DNA from: Cephalopachus bancanus
Taxonomy: Eukaryota; Chordata; Mammalia; Primates; Tarsiidae
Length of the DNA stretch: 64,000 nucleotides
Direction of reading: 5' to 3'
Assembly (NCBI GenBank): GCA_027257055.1
Contig: JAPVLO010001006.1
Location: forward strand, 1 to 64,000
Shown: positions 56,016 through 64,000 of the stretch, piece by piece
Layout: the number at the start of each line of letters is the position of its first letter
How positions within the stretch are numbered: position 1 is the stretch's first letter
Notes under the pieces: model-generated
What the model was told of the DNA's origin: nothing
Seen by the model: only the letters and a program-made list of their open reading frames with translations
Databases searched by the model: none
Position numbers and translations under genes: made by a program

Positions 56016-56618
56016 TTTTTATTTTGAGTTGGAGTCCCACTCTGTTGCCCAGGCCCAGGCTGGAGTGCAGTGGCATGCTCACAGCCACCACAGCCTTGAC
56101 CTGCTGGGCTCAGGTGATCCTTCCCCCTCAGCCTTCCAAGTAACTGGAACTACAGGCGTGCGCCACCACGCCCGGCTAATTTTTTTTTTTTTTTTTTGAG
56201 TTGGAGTCTCACTCGGTCGCCCAGACTGGAGTGCAGTGGCCGCTTCCGGCCACCGCAGCCTCGACCTGCTGGGCTCCGGCGATCCTTCCGCCTCAGCCTT
56301 CCAAGTAGCCGGAATTACAGGCATACGCTACCATGCCCAGCTGATTTTTTGATTTATTGTAGAGATGAGGTCTCACTGCCCAGGCGGGTCTCGAACCCGC
56401 GGGCTCAGGCAATCCACTCACGTCAGCCTCCCAAAGGCGCAGGATTACAGGCTGAGCCACCGAGCCCGGCTTAATTTTTTTTATTATTATTTATTTATTG
56501 TAGAGACGAGGTCTCACCAAGTTACCCAGGCGGGTCTCGAACACGTGGGCTCAGGCAGTCCTCTCACCGTGGTCTCCTAAAGTGCTGGGATTACAGGCTT
56601 GAGTTCCCACACCTGGCC
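56016..56618 (-). repeat. Alu nested in an Alu, antisense
   Basis: Outer right arm 56,016-56,181 and outer left arm 56,473-56,618, with a full young Alu (56,182-56,472) in the linker. Outer element flanked by GAAAATTCTT on both sides. Confidence 0.92.
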
Positions 56619-56832
56619 AGAAAATTCTTAAGAGGAAACCAAGGGGTAAGAGGGATCTGACAAAACTGACCCAACAGGATTCCTGTGAGAACAGGCCAGG
56701 GTTATCAGACATCACCTGGGGAAGGTGAGAAATGAGAACCCTGATGAGATATGGAGGCTGATCAGATATATTTTTTTGGGGGGGGTCTTGCTAAACTGAC
56801 TAAGCAGGGATTGCTCTAAAACTGGATTTTAT

Positions 56833-57183
56833 TCCATTAGGCAGCCATAAAGAAGGACAAATCATAGACTTCTCAGCCAATTGAATGGAATTGGAGACAC
56901 TCATTCTTAGCAATCCATCACAGAAACAAAGAGCCGAATGCCACATGTTCTCACGCATGAGTGTGACCTGAATATTAATCACAATCGCACGAGGGAGGGA
57001 TCGGCAGTTGCGGGACACTGTCAAGAGAGGGAGAAGCGGAGAGGAGGCACATGACAACACTGATCATAAACCGGGGAAGTGAGGACTGGTTGGAGGCCTG
57101 CACGTCCGTTACTTATGTGCCTGATCCTGACTTGTACCCCGCATCTTTATCATAAAGTATTAAAAAATGAAACCAAAAACCCC
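56833..57183 (+). mobile_element. Short L1 3'-end insertion, sense
   Basis: 5'-truncated L1 with poly(A), flanked by the 11-bp repeat CTGGATTTTAT (56,822-56,832 and 57,184-57,194). Copy 1 shows the empty site (CTGGATTTGATAAGG). Confidence 0.9.
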
Positions 57184-57367
57184 CTGGATTTTATGAGAAG
57201 CGCACAGAGGGTCTATCAGAACATTCAGAAGCCTAAAAAGTGTAGTCAACCAAAAATTCTGTTATTATGCAGAATGCACATTCCACGCACCCAGACTGGG
57301 CCTCTGCATCTGCCGCCCCACCAGCTTCCAGAAGGGCGTTTTGTCCTGAGCTTCCTGGGTGTTCCTA

Positions 57368-58532
57368 CAGAGGCAGGAGATAGGATGGAGACAGGAAGGC
57401 CAGTCTCGACAGATAAGAAGCCACGGGAATGGGAGAAATTCCATAGACCTGCCATGTTAATGAACCTTCCAAGACAGAACATAAGCAAGAAAGAAGCCAT
57501 AAACTGAAATGCTAAATCAACCTCCCAGGACAACAGAAGGGACATCTCTTCTTGGGACAAGATAAGAGAAGGCTATAAAACTTACACCCCAGGTTTGGCA
57601 CATGTGCAACAAGGACTTCATTGAACCTATCCTTGCAAAAGAGCTAGTTAGGGCTAATACATAGGGCCTGCGTCTCCCACATACAAATAAATTATGGAGC
57701 CGGACTCAGTGGCTCAGTCTGTAATGCCAGCACTTTGGGAGGCCGAGGTGAGTGGATTGCCTGAGCCTGTGGGTTCGAGACCCACCCGGGCCACTTGGCG
57801 AGACCTCGTCTCTACAATAAATCAAAAATTAGCCGGGCGTGGTAGCGCGCACTTGTAGTTCCAGCTGCTTGGAAGGCTGAGGCGGAAGGATCGCCGGAGC
57901 CCAGCAGGTCGAGGCTGCGGTGGCCAGGAGCGTGCCACTGCACTCCAGTCTGGGTGACAGATGAGACTCCAACTCAAAAAAGAAAAGAAAGAAAGATATC
58001 AAAAAATTAGCCAGGAGTGTTGGCCTGTGCCTGTAGTTTCAGCTATTTGGAAGACTGAGGTGGAAGGATCGCCAGAGCCCAGCAGGTCGAGGCTGCGGTG
58101 GCCGGGAGCATGCCACTGCACTCCAGTCTGGGCGACAGAGTGAGACTCTGACTCAAAAAAAGAAAAATTATGGGATGGTGGGCAGAGTCATGCACAGGAA
58201 CCTGAAATGTTGCCCCCCCCAGAAGTACATCTACCCCAGAAACAATTATCCAAATGTTTCTTTTTGCAAACTTTGCAAAATTAAAGGCCAAACTTTGCAA
58301 AATTAAAGGCCATTAAATTAAAAGCAGCTTTGTTTAACTCGCTGCTCTTGAGCTATTCCAGCTCCCGTCCATGCCATCCTCTCTTCGAAGTGTACTCCCT
58401 CTGTCCTTTTACTAAGTAAACTACTCTTTGCTTTTAGCTCTCTTTGTGTGTGTGTGTGTCATCCATTTTTTTGTTGGTGACACCAAGAACCTGGTCACCC
58501 TCAATGGGTCTTCAATCACCCTGCAACATTTT
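57368..58532 (+). mobile_element. Class I ERV 5' LTR, split by Alus
   Basis: Starts near AGAGGCAGGAGATAGGATGG and has a TATA box (GGCTATAAAACTTACACC). U5-like sequence (CTCTTTGTGTG repeat, GGTGACACCAAGAACCTGGT) ends just before the primer site. A 22-bp direct repeat lies at 58,267-58,310. One and a half Alus are inserted at 57,698-58,168. Confidence 0.7.
57698..58168 (+). repeat. Alu plus extra Alu right arm, sense
   Basis: Full dimer 57,698-57,996 followed by a second right arm 57,998-58,168. The block as a whole is flanked by AAATTATGG, consistent with a single trimeric insertion. Confidence 0.85.
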
Positions 58533-58555
58533 TGGCGAGCCAACAGCCAGGAGGC
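58533..58555 (+). promoter_or_regulatory. Putative retroviral primer binding site (tRNA-Arg type)
   Basis: TGGCGAGCCAACAGCCAGGA resembles the complement of a tRNA-Arg 3' end with a 2-3 bp insertion. Confidence 0.55.
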
Positions 58556-59497
58556 CAGCCCCTTCAATGGTGATTCTTCTTACTCTCTTATCCTCATAGC
58601 TTTATTCTTAAGTTCCTTTCTCGCAAATCTTCCAGCTACTGACAGTAACAACTGTGTGGGCTTGGAATACACATGTAAGAGCCCATAGGGCACCTGTCAC
58701 CTAAAAACAAGTCTCCCATGTAAGGACACAACTCTGGATGCAGGATAATCCAGACTGGGACCATGCAGACACACACAGGCAAAACCTAAGCTCATCCATC
58801 ACCCCTGTGGCATCTCCCTTTAGCTAATTAGCACATGATCATTTTCTCTCTCTTACTTTTGTTTGTTTTTGGCAGGCCTTTTGTGGGCACAGATTGAACA
58901 TTTAAAAGCCATGAGGGCATCTGCCACTAGAAGTCTCCTGTAACAGGATAACCTGGTCTTGGGACAGAAATCACTTAGGACTTGCCAGGCGCAAGACAAA
59001 CCCAAGCAACAGAGAGGTTTCTGTGTATACGGCCAAGACGAGTTCATTTAAAGGCTCATCTCTGTCTGATGCTGAATTTTCTGTTTAGGTTTTGGCTGGC
59101 GCTTCACCCTCTGCCAGTGCTGGTTTGCAATCAGCTCTGTCTCCTTTGCAAATGGAGTTTCTGCAGAGGAAACAGATTAACCCCAGGATGCCAGCCTAAA
59201 GACTGTACAATGAGAAAGATGTCTTTGTTTGCGAGGGGCTGGCAGAATGTTTGAGGTATTTGGGGGATGTGGTCCCTAATGTTATTGCCAATGCTTTCAC
59301 TCACCTTGTTTGTTAAATCATTTTAGGGCACAGCACATGGGCTCTGTTCGGCAACAGTCCTGCCGAAAGCCGTGCCTGCCACAGGTAGTAGACTTCTGTT
59401 TTATGAGGAGTCTCAGCTTGACCCAACCCCGTCACTTGTTGTGTTCAAAAATTCTTCTTAATTTGGCTCTTAGCACACTTTGGGAAAAAGTTCTATC
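58556..59497 (+). mobile_element. ERV internal leader, degraded
   Basis: Between the primer site and the ERV2 LTR. No long ORF. I cannot assign it to a retroviral gene with confidence. Confidence 0.4.
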
Positions 59498-60675
59498 TGC
59501 GGGGGCCGCCCCACAAGGGTCGTGGGAAGTGTTGAAGGAGAGACGGATAGGCGACGGACGAAGATTATATACACGGACACCTGCTTCTTGAACAGATGAC
59601 AATTTAATGCTAGTTAATACAGAGCTTTTATACCATTTTTGAAGGGGCAAGACAAAGAAAACTCTTTCACATTCATATCTTTTAAAAGTTACCAGTTAGT
59701 GGTCTTAGTAGCGAACAAACCAAGATTCTCATAGGCTTTAGTAGCAAACAAACCAAGATTCCCGTGGACCTCCAGACAACGTCTTATTCATAAAGCTAAC
59801 AATGACACTCTCAGTCCAATGTCCCAAATTACAAATGTTTCAAGAAAGTTTCTTTAAGTGTATATTTCTTTATGTGTCAGGAATATTCTCATCTTAGGCT
59901 CTTATGTTCTTCAGAGTCCTGTGATCGCCTCCTCGTCCAGATGTCCTCGTTACTTTTCTCTTATCTTGCAGTGCTTGTTTCTAAAGAGAACTCAAAAGAA
60001 ACTTTTAGTAATGTTTCCCAGGCCCCTCAAGGTTGCTTTCTGTTTTAGCTGATCTGTCATAAAAGTGTCTGATAATTATATTATGAGTTTAGTGAAAACC
60101 TACTCTATAAATGTTAACTTAGAGTTTTAACTATAGTATTAAGTAAAAACCTTAACATAATCTTTGTCCTAAGTTAGTGAAAACAGTGTTATAAATCACC
60201 TACAAACTCCTAGATAAGTATTAGAACTTATAATGAATTTATAATGAACTACTATAAACTTGTGCTTCTAAAAATCCTTATGTCTAAACACTAAACTGCA
60301 TAATTCTAAATCAAATGAGGAGTGAATATACTTATATCATTTTTTACTTCAGCAATATCTAGTAACTTATAACCAAGTGAAAGAAAGCATTCTTGATGTG
60401 CTTCAGAGTTTAACCCTTGCATATGTTAGAAAAGGCCAAGTGGCATAGTGGGAAAAATAGAAAAATAAACCATGATATTTCCAGGTTAACTGTGAGTACT
60501 TCACATAAACATGCCATTTTCTTCTTCCACGACTGCACAGAATTCTTCGGCGGTATCAAACAGCAAAGGTGAAAGACAGAAGGGCCTCAGCTTCCTGGGC
60601 TTGCCCTGTGGCCCGGGGTCTTCGGCCCACCCGGACCCTGTCAATCAGGTGGGCCTCCAAGGCTGGCTCCCAACA
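59498..60675 (-). mobile_element. ERV2-type solo LTR (about 1.18 kb), antisense
   Basis: On the minus strand it begins TGTTGGGAGCCAGCCTTGGA and has a TATA box (GGTATAAAAGCTCTG) and ATTAAA. It ends in a U5 with CACGACCCTTGTGGGGCGGC and terminal CA. Flanks TCTATC and TCTATT fit a 6-bp target duplication with one change. No internal sequence remains. Confidence 0.78.
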
Positions 60676-60858
60676 TCTATTGTGTTTCCTGGCCCTTTCA
60701 GAATCCCTGGTTTGATAGATGAAATGCAAATCACAGGAATTTTTCTTGCCACCTTGTTAAGGCATTATTCTTCCCCTTCTAGCATTCCTCTGTGGGTTAG
60801 GTGTTTACTCAATAACACAGCAGGGCACTATGATTATTGTGCTCATAGTGACTCAATG

Positions 60859-61144
60859 CTTTTTTTTTTTTGAGTCGGAGTCTGACTGTCACCCAGACTG
60901 GAGTGCAGTGGCCGCTCCCAGCCACCGCAGCCTCGACCTGCTGGGCTCTGGCGATCCTTCCGCCTCAGCTGTCCGAGTAGCTGGAACTACAGGCGCGAGC
61001 TACCACGCCTGACTGATTTTTGATTTATTGTAGAGATGAGGTCTCGCCAAGTTGCCCAGGCGGGTCTCGAACCCGCAGGCTCAGGCAATCCACTCACCTC
61101 AGCCTCCCAAGGTGCGGGATTACAGGCTGAGCCACCGAGCCCGG
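60859..61144 (-). repeat. Young Alu, antisense
   Basis: Flanked by GACTCAATGCTTTT and GATTCAATGCTTTT. Confidence 0.95.
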
Positions 61145-62400
61145 CGATTCAATGCTTTTTAGAGAAAAAAAAAATCTGCATTTCTGTTTTTTTAAATGCT
61201 GTTTTACCTACAACATCAGAAAAGTGACCTTTGTTTCTACATTACTTTTATTGCTCTTTAGTGTGGCACCCTTCTGATGGTACAACTAGCTTCAGTACAA
61301 CCCACACGCTCAAGTGTGCCTTTTCTGGGAACCTTGACCTCTAAGGAGTATCAGCCTCATCCAACCCGCAGCAGAGATGATCTATGGGCACCATTCACTT
61401 TGCAAGGTTTGGCCTGGGAAAGCTGATGCAATGCCACGTTCTCATATTCTCAATGGTCCCTCTCATCCAGTAAGAAAGGGGGGGAGAAAAAGCACAGTCG
61501 ACTGCACAAAGGGACGTAATCACTAAGTCTAGCTAAGTCCCCAAGTGGCCCTGGGGTCCACCACTAAGCTGGCGTCTGGTGAATTCTGGAGGAAACCGAG
61601 AGGGACACCTCAATGTCTCCATAGGGAATATCCTTCTGTGTGGGACGCTGCACTTTGGAATATAGCCCCAGGTCTGAGTCCAAGGATTCTTCCCTTTTCC
61701 CCATTGCAGACTAGCAGGGGAAACAGCCAAGTATTTCCTCAGTAGACCCCCTTGGATGCATTTTAAACCACTGGGATAAATTCAACCCAGATAATCTAAA
61801 GAAAAGGCACCTAATCTTCTTTTGCAATGAGGCATGGCCCCAACACAAGCTGGGAGACCAGGAAAGATGACCACTTCATGGGATCATAAATTATAATGCT
61901 ATCCAACAGCTGGACTCATTTTGCCAACAGCGGGGTGTATGGTCAAAAGTCCCATAGGTCCAGGCCTTTATGGCTCTCCCATGGAAGCCTTCATTATATG
62001 CTAAATCCAATAAAAGCGCACACTTCAAAACTCCAACGAACTCAAGCTCTTGTAGAGAACTCCTTACTTCAAACCCCACCTGTCTCTCAGGGGGAACCAA
62101 AATCCCCTCCTTATAGCTGCCTCTTCTGCCCTAACTTCACCTCCCACTCTGGAGTACGGTGCAAAGATGTGAAATACACAGAAGTGGCATGCTGTATCCA
62201 GCCCACAGCTTGTTCCCTGGTCCCGTGGTATCAGAATAAAACTCCTCACTTCTCCCAGTTCTTCACCTCTTAAATTTAACTAACCACGGGAGAGGCAGCC
62301 ACACATCGGATCAGGATGTAACATCTGGTAACCCCACTGGGACCTCTGCTGCTTGCAGTGGACCAGTGTCAATAGGACCGCTCCCTGGAGACTCCCAGCA
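61145..62400 (+). mobile_element. Class I ERV gag-like remnant
   Basis: The stretch 61,725-62,000 reads, in short broken frames, like the matrix part of a class I ERV gag. Stops and frameshifts are present (for example a TGA near 61,867). No pol or env region is recognisable downstream, so the provirus is truncated or rearranged. Confidence 0.5.
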
Positions 62401-62407
62401 GCCACAG

Positions 62408-62552
62408 GCTTCCAAGTAGCCAGAGCTACAGGCGCACGCTACCACGTACAGCTAATTTTTTATTTATTGTAGAGATGAGGTCTCGCCAAGTTGCCCAGGT
62501 GGGTCTCGAACCCACGGGCTCAGGCAATCCACTGGGCTCGGGATCCCAAAGT
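62408..62552 (-). repeat. Truncated Alu, antisense
   Basis: Middle part of an Alu (right-arm end, linker, left-arm start). It shares the variant GCCAGAGCTACAGGCGCACG with the Alu at 63,190. Confidence 0.85.
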
Positions 62553-63189
62553 TCTTTTGCTCTGAAGACTCTCCGAGAAGTGCTCCTACCAAACAGGACC
62601 ACTGGTCCCACTGTGAAGTCAAAGCTGGGAGAACAGAATTTTAAAGCTCTCAACTTTGGAAAACAGACTCACTTCTTGATAAGCCAAGAACTAGAATGTA
62701 AGCCAGGGGTGTTGAACAGTTTCCCATTTGGATTCTTTGGACCAATTTATAGTCACCAATAAAATGCAATCTTGACCCATCAGTGCTTTGAGGATATCCT
62801 TTGGTTTGTATTTGTAATTTGTAATAACCAGGGCATTTTTGCTTAGAAGCAATTTGGGTACGCTAGCTGGTTTTGTTTCTGAATTTGTTTTTGGTTTTAA
62901 AATAAAAGCATGCTAAACATCCTTAAGACCCCAGCAGGCTGAGTCCTGGGGTTTGGTTATGTGCACACATGTCAGATCATATTTTTGAATGGTTATCAGC
63001 GTCTGCCATCAGCTATTTTGTGGCTACAAAGTTCTTGTCAGATTTCTCTCTGTGTTTGTTTACATGTATTTAAAGGATGGTAGCAAGCCCAGAGAAAGAA
63101 AGTCACCAACTCCTTACTGTCTTGCCTCTGAAACTTTCAATCATTGTCCAATCTCCTCTTATGATTTCACTGTTTTTTTTTAATTATCT
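62553..63189. other. No gene recognised
   Basis: AT-rich sequence with two AATAAA-like motifs (62,758; 62,900). No exon or repeat family I can name. Confidence 0.5.
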
Positions 63190-63485
63190 TTTTTTCTTTT
63201 TTTTTTTGAGTTGAAGTCTTACTCTGTCACCCAGGCTGGAGTGCAGTAGCACGCTCACAGCCACCACAGCCTCGACCTGCTGGGCTCAGGTGATCCTTCC
63301 GCCACAGCCTTCCAAGTAGCCGGAGCTACAGGCGCACGCTACCACGCCCAGCTAATTTTTTATTTATTGTAGAGACGAGGTCTCACCAAGTTGCCCGGGT
63401 GGGTCTCGAGCCCACGGACTCAGGCAATCCACTGGCCTCGGGCTCCCAAAGTGCTGAGATGACAGGCTGAGTCATCGAGCCCGAC
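63190..63485 (-). repeat. Alu, antisense
   Basis: TTTGAGTTGAAGTCTTACTC to CATCGAGCCCGACC. Confidence 0.93.
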
Positions 63486-64000
63486 CCTGTTTTGTATTTG
63501 TAAAAAGTTCAACGGCATGCCAGTTGCTCTAAAACTCCAGCTGGTTAAATATTAAGGCCTACGCTTGTGCACAGTTTTAAAACTGATGAACAAATTCCTA
63601 CTAAAAAATTTCAGAGCGCGCATGGTTAACCCGCAATTACAGAGTTAAAGTCTTCTAAGCGCCCTATCTAGTTCTCCTCCCTTTTCTTTCCAGCCTGCTT
63701 CGCATTTGTGGTGTTGAGATAAAGCTCGCCGTGTCAAGGTTAAGTGAAAATTCTGTTATACAGTTCAGTCAGCTCTATCTAAAATATAAACATTGAAGAC
63801 CCGTTTTGAAACTACAAAAAGAGGTACAAAAGTTTTAAAACTCAAACTGTCACAGAAACTGCTTCGCCCCAGTTTTGGTCCATAGCTTTTATTGTGTTTG
63901 TGTATCAGGACAAGTAAAGTTTAGCCAAGCAAACAGGTTCCAAGCTTGTCAAAAATAATTTAAATTCCGTCATCTTTTGTAGACTAGTGAGTGTGTTGCT
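63486..64000. other. No gene recognised
   Basis: AT-rich end of window, no ORF of note. It may be further ERV interior or flank. Confidence 0.4.

Larger units (their letters stand above)
54690..57366 (+). repeat. Segmental duplication unit, copy 3 (partial)
   Basis: Matches 11,060-12,690 of copy 1 and about 29,600-30,800 of copy 2: GTGGCATAAGTAAAAATCAC, CTTGACAGGGGAGGGTGG, TTATTCAATGACACTTG, GTCTATCAGAACATTC, CCCCACCAGCTTC. It ends at the ERV LTR, so the cathepsin segment is missing. Confidence 0.85.

Overview
The window looks like primate nuclear DNA. By my count it holds about sixty 7SL-derived dimeric Alu elements with an A-rich linker, plus MIR, L2, L1, mariner and endogenous retrovirus (ERV) fragments. 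Most Alus share a right arm ending in ACTCCAACTC plus poly(A) and a left arm starting near GCCGGGCTCGGTGGCTCAGC. That is neither the anthropoid AluS/Y pattern nor the lemur/galago pattern as I remember them, so I infer a tarsier (Tarsius/Carlito). I could not confirm this by a search.

The only gene with an intact multi-exon reading frame is a cathepsin L family gene on the + strand. It has a CpG-rich promoter (about 15.5-16.1 kb), a non-coding exon 1 and seven coding exons (16,841-20,359), all with GT/AG introns, giving 333 residues. The frame is open and the catalytic His276 and Asn300 are kept, but the catalytic Cys is Ser139 (AGC at 17,836-17,838). The predicted product is therefore a testin- or silicatein-like cathepsin L rather than a normal cysteine protease.

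The gene lies in a segmental duplication of about 10 kb (copy 1 about 11.0-21.65 kb; copy 2 about 29.6-40.1 kb). Copy 2 holds a decayed cathepsin L pseudogene (33.1-37.5 kb) with frameshifts, stops and damaged splice sites. It keeps the Cys codon (TGT) but has Arg at the catalytic His. A third partial copy, without the cathepsin part, lies at 54.7-57.4 kb, and an inverted fragment at about 41.25-41.56 kb. A separate inverted duplication pairs 7.84-9.19 kb with 50.64-52.31 kb. Smaller related modules lie at 0.2-1.2, 5.6-6.35 and 14.85-15.26 kb.

Other content by region: 0-11 kb is Alu- and L1-rich flank. 21.7-29.5 kb is mostly antisense L1, an L2-like fragment and Alus. 42.45-43.7 kb is a minus-strand processed retrocopy of SLC66A3 (PQLC3), next to an unidentified 103-codon ORF at 42.06-42.37 kb. 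45.4-47.2 kb is antisense old L1. 47.98-48.99 kb is an Hsmar2-like mariner split by an L1 piece and an Alu. 57.37-62.4 kb is a broken class I ERV (LTR, tRNA-Arg-type primer site, gag-like remnant) that carries a minus-strand ERV2-type solo LTR of about 1.18 kb. The last 1.5 kb has no gene I can recognise. Apart from the cathepsin gene, I see no evidence of genes acting together; the window is a duplication-prone locus heavily modified by retroelements.
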